Assembly: GCA_017552615.1 (NCBI GenBank)
Contig: JAFZPI010000043.1
Span: 124,001 to 188,000, forward strand
Length of the DNA: 64,000 nucleotides
Source: Clostridia bacterium
Lineage (GTDB): Bacteria > Bacillota > Clostridia > Christensenellales > Aristaeellaceae
Reading direction: 5' to 3'
Under the pieces are notes generated by a model, which was given only the letters and a program-made list of their open reading frames with translations, made no database searches and was not told the DNA's origin. How positions within the stretch are numbered: position 1 is the first letter of the stretch; each line of letters starts with the position of its first letter. Below, piece after piece: positions 53,501 through 60,266 of the stretch. Both the position numbers and the translations under genes were made by a program.

Positions 53501-55151
53501 CGCCACCTCTGCCGAAAAGACCTACGACGGCACCCCGCTGACCGGCAGCAACTTTACGATTGACGGATCTCTGACCGCTTGGTACCGTCCGGAGGTCACC
53601 TTCTCCGGCAGCCAGACCGACGCAGGCAGCAGCGAACTGGGCTTTGCGGAGATTCACGTCTACAAGGAACTGAGCGACGGCTCCGAGGTCGAAGTGACGG
53701 ACTATGTGAATATCGCAACCGTCCCGGGCACTCTCACCGTGAATCCGGCGCCTCTGACCATCAAGACCCCGACCCTCAGCAAAGTCTACGACAGCACGCC
53801 GCTTGAGGGTGGCACAGCCACCGTGACCGGCCTGCAGGGCAGCGATACAATCACCGTGACTACGGGTTCTCTCACCGAAGTGGGCACCGTCGATAACGAA
53901 TACGACATCGAATGGGGTACCACAAAGAGCAGCAACTACACCGTTTCCGATGATCCCGATGACCTCGGCAAGCTGACGGTCTCGGCCAGACCGATCACGG
54001 TCTCAGTCGGCGGAACGTACACCTACGACGGCATGTATCATTCCGGAACCCCGACTGTGTCCGGTGTCGAAGGCGCGAGCTCGTCAAAGTCCGAAAGCAC
54101 TTGGACAGTCACCCTGCCGGACGGAGCTGAATTCAGTTTCTTCATCACGGGCGGAGGAGCCCACGTCGGCTCCTCCACCACCCAACTCACCTGGAAACAG
54201 GCAAACGCGGTAGCAGATAACTATGAAATCACCCTAGCCGACGGCACCGTGATCATCGAACCGCTGGATCTGACCATCAATCTGGACGGGCGGACCGTGA
54301 CCTACAACTCTGATTTCGTCTCTCCCGCTATGCCGAGCCTTACGATCACGAACGGCGACCACACCGGGCCGGTCAGCCCGTCGTCAACAGACGGCGACGT
54401 GTTGAATCAGGAAGCAACCTTCACTCTGTTTACGGGCAACGACATTAAGGTTACGATCCTGAACTTTGAAGTGATTCACGCGGGCACCTATACGATTGAA
54501 TATACCTGCACCATGGGCATCCCGTCCGACTTCAACATCACATATACCGGCACCACCATGACCGTTGAACCTGCTCCGATCACGATCCATACGGCGTCCG
54601 AAACTAAGGTTTACGATGGCACTCCGCTGCCCTCCTCCACCGACAGCCCGAGTCTCACGGGTGAGATCCACGAATATATCGCTACCGAAAGCACCGTCGA
54701 ATGGTTCTCCGACGTTGATTCACGCGAAAATTCCGGTGAAATCTACTGGGATGATGTCAGCGAAGACAACTACACTGTCACCGAAGACTTCGGCACGCTG
54801 ACGATCACTCCGCTGGATCTGCTCATCGACCTGGGCGGCTTTACGGGCTATTACGACGGAAGCCTCCATATCACAGAAGGAACAGGCGTCCCGTCGCTGA
54901 CCTACCTTAACGGCAACAGCGATAACAACCATACGGGCGAGACAATCGCTCCGGACAGTTACACCAGTGACGGCATCGCAACATTCTCCCTGTACACAGG
55001 CGATACAGTCACGGTGACCATCACTGGATATGGGGGTGAAACTGCACCCGACGACTACCCGCTCACAGGCAGCTATACCTCCTCGTGCAGCCCATCCAAC
55101 TTCATCGTCCTCTACTATAACGATAAGGTTACCCTCCTGTCAGAGTACTGA
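44514..55151 (+). CDS. Giant secreted FecR-domain protein with many MBG-type repeats
   Basis: 3545 residues. A signal peptide (hydrophobic about 11-28, cut near AAADS) is followed by a FecR-like domain (about 30-175: MRLLRYEGSVEIYDPTG, NLKQGSIFLDVQEKL, TTTMTVGIRGTVIFVSED). The other 3300 residues are immunoglobulin-like MBG repeats. I count more than 20 copies of the YDG/TPLT start, each leading to TVTGL..., a TGS/TDVG strand, NYTI and GTLTVTP. They alternate with a second unit type opened by LNGDHVGE or similar. No LPXTG, SLH, choline-binding or lipid anchor is seen at either end; the protein ends ...YNDKVTLLSEY. It is probably a fibrous surface or matrix protein. GGAAAGGAG precedes the ATG. 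The CHASE2-PP2C gene follows 31 bases later. Confidence 0.92.
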   Translation: MNRKITIATRMVAVLALFLALALCAGAAADSYDANTMRLLRYEGSVEIYDPTGLPRFVLENVRFSSGESMETGVDSLASVGLDDTKIVTLDASTRVDFVQESGHILLNLKQGSIFLDVQEKLDENESLDIQTTTMTVGIRGTVIFVSEDVNASGSGRTTLEVFEGTAQVDCTDPSGAHRLIAVPAGQAITIESQPGANGEGTVITQQPVNAMNAFVTKLVMEDERLIKRVQEASPEGQALISGTTAPADQQEIPDGYPDDGNWTWDETVTLTAQSASKLYDGTPLSRPSDVLVSGLPVGLNIVVSARGSLTNAGSTANEIARYTIVNGNGEDVTDRFTSIKTVNGILRVDPVPVTVWTGSAKKYYDGEPLTCTDAGLEVNPAYEYGAVEWRNTSLVTRTALGSETMIAVSGTIWVHGSSPMTGKTEDIALLAGQRLSVRIDTVDGKNNITYEIVKLKPEELPEEVLRLYADNPELLEQACIDAEWDPEELRGLIANLKPVSAVTSKKNGLVVGNSVREDLMQDSANVRITIDTDLTQIRNRPLNGDEAHFTPIELEPTITVITTGSQTEVGESDNTYEIDWGGAIESNYVIEGEKLGKLTVLPVHDGRVTLTAASAGKVYDGEPLEDSTFGVDGLPSGYIATATVEGSLTEAGTAENKITSYKIHDMDGEDVTESFTNLETVSGTLTVEPLSLDLNVGGATASYNGDVYVPTPTLTYLNGDHVGETVNGTRTSNRAHPHVASSSPVGMRAASRGATFEFILFTNDKIEVTISGTGTGAGTYTLTAAVSVLSGSISDFALTFSETTLTIEPLELSITTPSASKPYDGSALTATDAVVTGLADGETITVNVTGTITDVGTVENTYTIDWGDTNSDNYTINHTLGTLEVTAYTMPVTITAATASQPYDGTTLTDSSYEVTGLPDGFTCEAVVTGSQHGLGTSDNTVESYFIYNTDNIDVTVAFTNVTTTNGTLTVTTNDTPITLTASSFTMAYNGQLRSGFGGVTVEGVPEAVQVTASTQWTAKNAGEYPLNVSYYMTDSEMTDDPADCFTNITVVNGTLTVTPIPLTITTPSLSKIYDGTPLTGGEATVTGLAGSDTITVTTSSLTNVGTAPNDYTIDWGTVSKDNYTVTDEIGTLEVTGVLTSVTFTAPSASKVFDGTALTAEEVTVSGLPDGYTFEAVATGTQTDVGSSSNLVGTYFIYKDGEDVTDNFLDISTVDGTLTVEPLEITFDMNAQSGVYGESSLGTGTRSQYYANGTHSGEGLEYISGSALQYGSVGLYRTFAGDSIALRVLDEPPRNVGDRTLNVSVWVESGNDANYTLSVINANYTISPAPLTITTGSASKIYDGTALTAPVTVTGLASSDESKVTITATGSITDVGSTPNTYTIDWGDVLSTNYTLTEEIGTLEVTGVLTPVTFTAPSASKVYDGTALTAEEVTASGLPDGYTFEAVATGTQTDAGSSANPVGTYFIYKGGEDVTSSFLNISTVDGTLTVEPLKIDFDMDGAVMARVYGQSAPERTRRASYLNGIHSGEEITDFELTGNAYGGAFGTEYSGSSSVYKYSLFTGDTVSLRVFGFGTLADNAGDHIIRSTATLSEGLDANYIITVSNTDFTITPAPVTITTGSASKAYDGTELTAPVTVTGLTSYDESKVTITATGTQTDVGSTANTYNLDWGDALSTNYTLTESIGTLTVEKVAVAIDIVDTEVTFNNGYNFVNVTVTCDTTFTSEFHGDQNYAVTLPGARVELTFNESAKRKSAGVSELTAEVSDWSYGNPDNFNVTISGGTLTVNPAPITITTGSAEKYYDGTPLTSNEFTVTGFPSGEVINISTTGSITDIGSTSNTYVINSWNGWEPGNYKITDDLGTLTILEPGIITVTTGSANRTYNGEALTSSEASISGLLPEDEGKVTVTATGSITDVGTAQNTYIIDWGTVDNTSYTIKEELGTLTVEKMAVDIDIVDTEVTFNNGYNFVDVAVTSDATLSSEFLGNTYYAVNLPGARMRLAFNTSAKRKSAGTTELTAEIDEWTYGNPDNFNVTISGGTLTVKPAPITITTGSATKVYDGQPLTSDDYTVTGFPSGEAINISTTGSITKVGSISNTYVINSWNGWEPGNYEITDNLGTLTVEELQLNFTISDNEYTYTTSVGAVPYAAVTLTIGNGPHAGETVAYTSRQYTANSATGKISQQTMFYTLFTDDHVSYAIRGMDLDAKTYTVSGELHGVSGYETNLLNFTVTGNTANWTINPRPLTITTSSASKAYDGTALTSSGVTVTGLTDLDAGKVTVTATGTITDVGTADNTYTIDWGGVNQDNYAITKTYGKLEVTPNDGSVILTAASATKVYDGKELTANKVTASGLPSGFTFEATASGSQTEAGSSDNQITDYTIFNADHEAVTGSFSDVTLKNGTLTVTKLPVTVDLGGGTVEFDGKYHGANVTVTCDNPNLGVYFVADMWHAALPDAENGHFCFYAIHSLRMAGTTTFEIMTLQGDANFDLTFVNDTLTVTPSTSPVVVTANSATKPYDGTALSANGVSASGLPDIDLDGVTLTCTGTASGSQTDAGTSANTVTSWKIVDNYGNDWTASFGNVTTANGTLEVTPLNVEIKLTLARHEFVYGEDLYLPSEVDSMITATVTPDTACEVNAVEGGWFVNFADISIGVSYPAPYNAEAIGNGTISVSTDDIIYYDENPDNMVLSFVGDTYTVTPATLTVTTGSASKTYDSTPLTKDEASLTGLYFLDEGKITVTATGTITDAGTADNTYSIDWGDADPNNYTISENLGTLTVEPLGVEFDLNCWDTNYLYDEPTVYMHDVTGTYEGGEAVEKVSEEYTSPNTTTAIFNLTGGGKVQLVSDGHETAQVGSYTMIPAVTMLEGNAGNYNITYTDNTGTISPRRVVFYLAGGDRYDSEYNPFFTYDGVFHGSDLYVWTGLEMPDFGLTQLSSTQWRIDWCNGDQTEVTVTGGGTEPGEYPLTCTYSFTSGSAANYNIELDYTTVRIAMDDRTYTLTATSAEKTYDGTPLTGSNFTIDGSLTAWYRPEVTFSGSQTDAGSSELGFAEIHVYKELSDGSEVEVTDYVNIATVPGTLTVNPAPLTIKTPTLSKVYDSTPLEGGTATVTGLQGSDTITVTTGSLTEVGTVDNEYDIEWGTTKSSNYTVSDDPDDLGKLTVSARPITVSVGGTYTYDGMYHSGTPTVSGVEGASSSKSESTWTVTLPDGAEFSFFITGGGAHVGSSTTQLTWKQANAVADNYEITLADGTVIIEPLDLTINLDGRTVTYNSDFVSPAMPSLTITNGDHTGPVSPSSTDGDVLNQEATFTLFTGNDIKVTILNFEVIHAGTYTIEYTCTMGIPSDFNITYTGTTMTVEPAPITIHTASETKVYDGTPLPSSTDSPSLTGEIHEYIATESTVEWFSDVDSRENSGEIYWDDVSEDNYTVTEDFGTLTITPLDLLIDLGGFTGYYDGSLHITEGTGVPSLTYLNGNSDNNHTGETIAPDSYTSDGIATFSLYTGDTVTVTITGYGGETAPDDYPLTGSYTSSCSPSNFIVLYYNDKVTLLSEY
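47921..48200 (+). repeat. Internal repeat B, copy 1, of the giant gene
   Basis: Nearly the same as 48731-49010 at a constant offset of 810 bases (270 codons). Both encode FTAPSASKV(F/Y)DGTALTAEEV and GLPDGYTFEAVATGTQTD, ending STVDGTLTVEPL. No insertion or deletion separates the copies. Confidence 0.85.
48731..49010 (+). repeat. Internal repeat B, copy 2, of the giant gene
   Basis: Partner of 47921-48200 (offset 810 bases). Differences are mostly single substitutions, indicating a fairly recent duplication. Confidence 0.85.
49573..50104 (+). repeat. Internal repeat A, copy 1, of the giant gene
   Basis: Matches 50341-50872 at a constant offset of 768 bases (256 codons) over about 530 bases without gaps. 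Shared protein words include IDIVDTEVTFNNGYNFV, SAKRKSAG, YGNPDNFNVTISGGTLTV and SWNGWEPGNY. Confidence 0.9.
50341..50872 (+). repeat. Internal repeat A, copy 2, of the giant gene
   Basis: Partner of 49573-50104 (offset 768 bases). The copies differ mainly at surface-type residues between shared strands. Confidence 0.9.
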
Positions 55152-55182
55152 ACCAACCCGACTTGAATCATGAGGTACCGGC

Positions 55183-57291
55183 ATGAAGGAAAAATGCAAG
55201 GCATTGTCATCCCGCCTGAAGCCAGCCGCGGCCTGGCTCCAGAAAGCCTGGAAGCGCGCGGCCTCCTTCCTGCAGGCTGCATGGAAGCGTGCAGGCATTT
55301 TGCTCGCGCCGGTACGCTCATGGTTCAGGAAAACCTGGAAATACATCGTCCCCTTTCTGACCGCCGCTATCGTCCTGCTCCTCATCGCAGTAGGCACGCT
55401 CCACCGCCTTGACCGCTGGACGCAGGACGCGATCTACCAGCAGCGGGGGGTGCCGTCATCTGACATCATCATCATTGAAATCGACGACAAGACTCTTGAA
55501 TACCTGGGCCCCTACAGCGGCACCAACTACAGAAGCTGGCTTGCCATGGCACTGTTCCGTATGGCATCCGACCCGGAACACTTGCCTGCGGCTGTTGCTA
55601 TCGATATCCTGTTTGAAAGCAACGATAAAGAATCAAACAATGATCGCATGCTGGCCGCCTATGCAGAACGCCTGGGCTGTGTAGTAACCGCCGTCTCGGT
55701 CGAATACGGTGACATCATTGAATGGGGCGAAGACGGGCACGCCGTCAGCCGGCGTACCGGCGTGGTGAATGACACCCGTCCCTTTGAAGCGTTGCAGGCC
55801 TGTACCACACAAGGCCATATCAACGCCATGCCCGACAAGGACGGTATCCTGCGGCACGCACTGCTCTATGTGGAATCCGGCGAAGACCACTTTGATTCCA
55901 TGGCCGTGGAGACTGCACGGAAATACCTTGAAAGCAAAGGTCAGGAACTGCAGCTGCCCGATGTCAGCGCGACGGCCGGACACTTCTATGTCTCTTTCAC
56001 CGGGCGACCCGGCGATTTCAGCAATCACTATTCCCTCTACCGGTTGATCGATCCCCGCTATTGGGCAGATGACCCCGACAGCGTGGATTGGCAGCCGATC
56101 CCCGCCGAGGCATGGGCCGGAAAGATCGTCCTGATCGGACCGTACGCCGCGTCCCTCGGCGACGCCTACTTCACATCCGCCAGCAAGGCGGAGCCCATGT
56201 ACGGCGTCGAATACCAGGCCAACGTGATTCAGAGCCTGCTCGAAGGGAACCTCAAGACCGAAGTTTCCGATCTCATTCAGCTCCTTGTCGTCGGCGCCAT
56301 CTGCTTCACCGTCGCCTGGTTCTTCTTCCACAGGAAGATCTGGATCGGTGCGCTCATTTTCCTGGGGCTTGTCGTCTTCGGTTTCGGTGCGGCATACATT
56401 CTCTACCTGCTGGGCTTGGTCGTGCATGTGCTCTGGCTGCCCGTCGCGGCGCTGGTCCTGTTCCTGGCCGGTATGGTTTGGCACTATGTACAGGCCGCCA
56501 AGGAACGCCGTGCGCTGGCCCTCGAAAAGGAACGCATCGCGACCGAGCTGGCCCTCGCCACGCGCATCCAGGCCAACTACCTCCCTAAGGTTTTCCCGGA
56601 ATCCAAACAGTTTGACCTCTATGCCTCCATGACCCCCGCCAAAGAGGTCGGCGGCGACCTCTATGACTTCTTCCTCATCGATGACGACCACCTCTGCCTT
56701 GTCATCGGCGACGTCTCCGGTAAGGGCGTCCCGGCCTCACTGTTCATGATGCTGGCCAGCGCGCTGATCCACCACGTTGCCATGCACGAGACCTCCCCCG
56801 CGAAGATCCTCACCGAGGTCAACGCCGAGATCTGCAGCCGCAACCCGGAGGAAATGTTCGTCACGGTGTGGCTCGGCGTGCTGCAGCTCTCCACGGGCAC
56901 CCTCGTCACCGCCAACGCCGGCCACGAGTATCCCGCAGTGAAGCCGCCGAACGACCATTTTGACCTGATCAAGGACCGCCACGGCTTCGTCGTCGGCGGC
57001 ATGGAAGGCATCCGCTACCGCGAGTTCACCATCCAGATGGAGCCCGGCACAAAGGTCTTCGTCTACACCGACGGCGTCCCCGAGGCCACCAACGCCACCG
57101 AAGAGATGTTCGGCAAGGACCGCCTGACCGAGGCCCTCCGCGCCCACGAGGACGATAAACCCGAGGTCATTCTCGACACGGTCCGCCAGTCCATCGCTGC
57201 CTTCGTCGGCGACGCACAGCAGTTTGACGACCTGACCATGCTCTGCGTCACCTACCACGGCCCGCAGCCGCAGGAGAACCCAGCCGAGTGA
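55183..57291 (+). CDS. CHASE2-domain membrane protein with a PP2C/SpoIIE-type phosphatase domain
   Basis: 702 residues. A basic N-terminal stretch (about 1-48) and a first membrane helix (about 53-70) lead to an extracytoplasmic CHASE2 sensor (about 75-365: DIIIIEIDDKTLEYLGPY, PAAVAIDILFES, GKIVLIGPYAASLGDAYFT). Three further helices follow (about 370-440). A short coiled coil and a cytoplasmic PP2C (RsbU/SpoIIE) domain complete it (about 455-695: EVGGDLYDFFLI, GDVSGKGVPASLFM, ANAGHEYP, VYTDGVPEATN, FDDLTML), with the metal Asp residues present. Such proteins dephosphorylate anti-anti-sigma factors, but no STAS or anti-sigma gene is near. It follows the FecR-MBG gene by 31 bases, so the secreted FecR protein may be its ligand or partner. 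Confidence 0.92.
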   Translation: MKEKCKALSSRLKPAAAWLQKAWKRAASFLQAAWKRAGILLAPVRSWFRKTWKYIVPFLTAAIVLLLIAVGTLHRLDRWTQDAIYQQRGVPSSDIIIIEIDDKTLEYLGPYSGTNYRSWLAMALFRMASDPEHLPAAVAIDILFESNDKESNNDRMLAAYAERLGCVVTAVSVEYGDIIEWGEDGHAVSRRTGVVNDTRPFEALQACTTQGHINAMPDKDGILRHALLYVESGEDHFDSMAVETARKYLESKGQELQLPDVSATAGHFYVSFTGRPGDFSNHYSLYRLIDPRYWADDPDSVDWQPIPAEAWAGKIVLIGPYAASLGDAYFTSASKAEPMYGVEYQANVIQSLLEGNLKTEVSDLIQLLVVGAICFTVAWFFFHRKIWIGALIFLGLVVFGFGAAYILYLLGLVVHVLWLPVAALVLFLAGMVWHYVQAAKERRALALEKERIATELALATRIQANYLPKVFPESKQFDLYASMTPAKEVGGDLYDFFLIDDDHLCLVIGDVSGKGVPASLFMMLASALIHHVAMHETSPAKILTEVNAEICSRNPEEMFVTVWLGVLQLSTGTLVTANAGHEYPAVKPPNDHFDLIKDRHGFVVGGMEGIRYREFTIQMEPGTKVFVYTDGVPEATNATEEMFGKDRLTEALRAHEDDKPEVILDTVRQSIAAFVGDAQQFDDLTMLCVTYHGPQPQENPAE

Positions 57292-57311
57292 CAAAGTCCA
57301 AAAACGAAACT

Positions 57312-57354
57312 ACCCGGCAGCATCGCTCTTTGGAGGATGCTTGCCGGGTATTTG
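57312..57354 (+). terminator. Terminator after the CHASE2-PP2C gene
   Basis: ACCCGGCA (57312-57319) pairs with TGCCGGGT near 57342-57349, with an inner CATC/GATG pairing, followed by ATTTGG. The U-run is weak. Confidence 0.6.
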
Positions 57355-57388
57355 GTTGTGGTCAAGTTTCGTGTTCGATCGCGCCTTG

Positions 57389-58078
57389 TTATGATTCCTG
57401 TGCACTTTCCAACCGATACCGGTCATCTTCGATGACCATTGCCGTCAGCCGTCCGCCTTTCCCGCAGCCGGTGTCGATGCAGATGATTCCGGTCTTCGGC
57501 AGAGACAGCCATTCCCCGGGCGGAAGGGGGTCCGTAGTCTCGCCGTCGCCCTTGAACCATGTCGGGAAGTCAAGCGCGATATGTCCGACCACCGTAAGCG
57601 GACCCGCGTAGTGGTTTTCAAAGACGACACCGTGGTCGTGGATCAGGGTGTACAGGTCGTTGTCCTCCGGCGGATCCACCTTCAGACCTGCATGTACAGC
57701 CTGAACATTTGCGCTTTTCCAGATGTTTTGGCATTTCCCCTGCAGGAAAGGCCGGGCGTCCTCGATTTTGGCACCGTGTTCGCGGAAGCTTTTGACTGTT
57801 GTGCCGCGGCCGACCCGGTTCCAGACCATTCGCTGGGACAGGGTGAGTTTTTCCGTCAGCAGGTAATCCTCATGGTTGCCCCGGAGCAGAATGAAATGCT
57901 CGCCATAGTCCCTGGCAAGCGTCTGTACCGTCTCGAACACATCATAGGAATCCGGGCCGCGGTCAAAGAGATCGCCCAGCATGACGATCGTGTCCACGCT
58001 CGTGGGGTGAACCTTCTCCAGCAGGCTGTCGAGCGCGTTTGCGCAGCCATGCACGTCGCCGATGATGATTGTTCTCAT
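57389..58078 (-). CDS. PPP-family metallophosphatase
   Basis: 229 residues with the phosphoesterase motifs IIIGDVHGCANALDSLL, VMLGDLFDRGPDSYDV, LLRGNHEDYL and VQAVHAGL, and a final IDTGCGKGGRL. It resembles bacterial PrpA/PrpE and ApaH-like Ser/Thr or nucleotide phosphatases. Its start overlaps the stop of the ABC exporter gene by four bases (ATGA), so it is the last gene of the RiPP operon. If the HprK-like protein phosphorylates the peptide, this enzyme could reverse or balance it, but a housekeeping role is as likely. Confidence 0.88.
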   Translation of the reverse strand: MRTIIIGDVHGCANALDSLLEKVHPTSVDTIVMLGDLFDRGPDSYDVFETVQTLARDYGEHFILLRGNHEDYLLTEKLTLSQRMVWNRVGRGTTVKSFREHGAKIEDARPFLQGKCQNIWKSANVQAVHAGLKVDPPEDNDLYTLIHDHGVVFENHYAGPLTVVGHIALDFPTWFKGDGETTDPLPPGEWLSLPKTGIICIDTGCGKGGRLTAMVIEDDRYRLESAQES

Positions 58079-59766
58079 ACGGTCACCCTTTGATTCGTTC
58101 CGATGCGCGTCATCCGCCCGTCCTCAATGTGCAGCTGGTAGTCGCAGATCGCCAGGGCAGCGCGGCGGTGCGTCACGATAATGACAGTCTTGTCGCGCAT
58201 GGCGTCGATGTTTTGCAGCAGCTTCGCCTCTGTCTGCTCGTCGAGGGCGCTGGTCGCCTCGTCCAGCAACAGGATCGGCGCGTCAGAGAGCAGTGCACGG
58301 GCAATCGCCACGCGCTGCGCCTGGCCCTCGGAAAGGCCGATGCCGCGCTCGCCGAGGCGGGCGTCATAACCGACCTCCGCCACCAGATCATCCAGGCAAG
58401 CCGCGTGAATCGCCCGCTCGACCTGCTCGTCGGTGGCATGGTCCGTGAACATCGTGATGTTGTCGCGGAGCGTGCCGGACATGAGCGTGTTGCCCTGCGG
58501 GACATAAGCAAAGAGCGAGCGGGTTCCCCGCGAAGCACGATATTCCTGTCCTTCGGAAGTGAACAGGACCTGCCCGTTTGTCGGCCTGTAGATGCCCAGG
58601 AGCAGCTGGAAGAGTGATGTTTTTCCGCCGCCGGACATGCCCGTCAGCGCGACAAAGTCGCCCTTATTGATGGTCGCATCAAGTTCGAGCAGGACCTCCT
58701 CCACGCCGTCATCATACTGGAAAGAAACGTTCTGCAGCTTGATCGCGTCGAAGGAAGTCAGCTCAGTACCCTGGTCCTCCTCCGGCAGGTCGATGATCTC
58801 CATCAGGCGCTCCGCGCTGCTGACCACGCCGTAAGCCTGGCTGACCAACTGCACGGCATTCGCGATCGGCGCCTGGATGCGGCCGACCAGCTGGATCAGC
58901 GCCGCCAGGGAGCCGTAGGTGAAGCCGGTATTCTGGTAGATTTTTACACAGCCCCACAGATTGCAGACCAGCCACGAGATGTCAAATACAGAGCCCATGC
59001 CGTTCTGCATCCAGATCGAGAGCCGGCCGTTGCGCAGCTGCTCGGTCACCAGACGGCCACGGTGGGTGTCCATCTGGTTCATTGCGCGGTCCTCCGAGAC
59101 GGAAGCCTTGACCACGCGGATGTTCTCCAGCGTCTCCTGCGTCGAGGCGTGGAGGGTGTCCTCCGCTTCCTGCATGCGCTTGTGGCGCCGCTTCATCGGG
59201 TCTTTGAAAGCCGCCGTGATCACGAGGCCGAGCAGGCTCGCCAGGATAATCACAGGCAAAAAGCGCCAGTCCATGTCGATCAGGATCACCGCCGCGCCGA
59301 TAAAGGACACCGTGATCCGCAGGATCGACGGTACAAGGTTCATCACGCCGCCCTTCACGACCCCGACGTCCGAGAAGACCCGGTTGACCAGTTCCCCGCT
59401 ATGGTAGGGCTTGATGGCGGCGTAGTCCTTCCCCATCAGGGAGGATGTCACCATCCGCTGCATTTCCATCTGCAGGCGCGCGTTGCTCTTGTTCCGGATC
59501 CACGCCACGGTCACCGAAAGCACGCGCTCCGTCACGATCAGCGCAACCAGCGCGATCCCGTACTTCCACAGCAGATCCGCTTTGCCGGAGGTCGCCCCGT
59601 CGATCAGGTTCTTTGTGACCAGGGTCACCCCGAGCGAAAGCAGGGTGCTCGCCACGCTGATCACGCTGATCGCCACAATCGCCCCGTGCACCGGCTTCGA
59701 CCAGCGGTAGATGGCACGGATGGCTGGGCTTCTGAAGATCGAGGCGGCTTTCTTCAGATTACTCAT
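58075..59766 (-). CDS. ABC exporter, fused membrane and ATPase domains (half transporter)
   Basis: 563 residues. Six membrane helices lie in about 20-310, with the ATPase domain in about 330-563. It has Walker A GMSGGGKTS, Walker B ILLLDEATSALD and the switch His in IVTHRRAA. The signature reads LSEGQAQR instead of LSGGQ. It lacks the N-terminal C39 peptidase of many bacteriocin exporters, so leader removal must come from another enzyme, probably the S26-type peptidase whose stop overlaps this start by eight bases. Expected role: export of the mature peptide. The DNA is GC-rich like the wider chromosome. Confidence 0.9.
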   Translation of the reverse strand: MSNLKKAASIFRSPAIRAIYRWSKPVHGAIVAISVISVASTLLSLGVTLVTKNLIDGATSGKADLLWKYGIALVALIVTERVLSVTVAWIRNKSNARLQMEMQRMVTSSLMGKDYAAIKPYHSGELVNRVFSDVGVVKGGVMNLVPSILRITVSFIGAAVILIDMDWRFLPVIILASLLGLVITAAFKDPMKRRHKRMQEAEDTLHASTQETLENIRVVKASVSEDRAMNQMDTHRGRLVTEQLRNGRLSIWMQNGMGSVFDISWLVCNLWGCVKIYQNTGFTYGSLAALIQLVGRIQAPIANAVQLVSQAYGVVSSAERLMEIIDLPEEDQGTELTSFDAIKLQNVSFQYDDGVEEVLLELDATINKGDFVALTGMSGGGKTSLFQLLLGIYRPTNGQVLFTSEGQEYRASRGTRSLFAYVPQGNTLMSGTLRDNITMFTDHATDEQVERAIHAACLDDLVAEVGYDARLGERGIGLSEGQAQRVAIARALLSDAPILLLDEATSALDEQTEAKLLQNIDAMRDKTVIIVTHRRAALAICDYQLHIEDGRMTRIGTNQRVTV

Positions 59767-60259
59767 CCGCTTCTTCGCCTCCGTCCTTCGGGACCGCCGG
59801 TTTCAGCAGCCGTTTGACCTTGCGCAGGGCGGCGTACGCCAACCGTTTCAGGTACAGGATCGCCACGCGCACATGGTAAAAGTCGCACCAGAGGTGGACG
59901 TAGAGCTTGTACAGCCTGTTCGTGCTGACATCGATCGATTTCCCGTCCCGGATCACCCGGGTCATGACGCCCAGGATCTGGGCATCCGTAATGCCATATT
60001 CGCGCCAAATATTGTGGTCGCCACTTATCACGTAATCATTCGTGCGAACCTTAAGGATTCGGTGCAGAATGTACTTATTTCCCCGTTTATAGAGAACAAC
60101 GTCATATCGCTTACAGCGAGTGGTTGGGTCTTTTTTGTGAATTTCGATAATGTCGCGACGCTGACGAAGAAGCGGAAGCATACTAGTGCCAACATTGGTA
60201 TAGATTATGTAGCCTTTTTCTGATAAGGCTTCTTCAAATGTGTAATATCTAACTTCCAA
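59759..60259 (-). CDS. S24/S26 signal-peptidase-like protein of the RiPP operon
   Basis: About 166 residues from a TTG at 60259, chosen because AGGTGA lies seven bases upstream; TTG at 60262 and an open frame to 60295 are alternatives. The catalytic Ser lies in NVGTSMLPLL, followed by RYDVVLYKRGNKYILHRIL, in which a His (SipW-like) stands where Lys is usual, and VISGDHN. The C-terminal 60 residues are basic and hydrophobic (HVRVAILYLKRLAYAALRKVKRLLK) and may bind membrane. It could remove leaders from the precursor peptides. The gene is a composition mosaic: AT-rich before about 60000 and GC-rich after. Confidence 0.82.
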   Translation of the reverse strand: MEVRYYTFEEALSEKGYIIYTNVGTSMLPLLRQRRDIIEIHKKDPTTRCKRYDVVLYKRGNKYILHRILKVRTNDYVISGDHNIWREYGITDAQILGVMTRVIRDGKSIDVSTNRLYKLYVHLWCDFYHVRVAILYLKRLAYAALRKVKRLLKPAVPKDGGEEADE

Positions 60260-60266
60260 CAACCTC

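Noticed and set aside
44657..54932. Many long minus-strand open frames inside the giant gene.
   Set aside because: Shadows produced by repeated, codon-biased MBG sequence; none has a ribosome site or a protein-like composition.
44514..55151. Possibility that the giant protein is a cell-wall-anchored adhesin.
   Set aside because: No LPXTG, SLH, LysM or lipid anchor at either end; called secreted instead.
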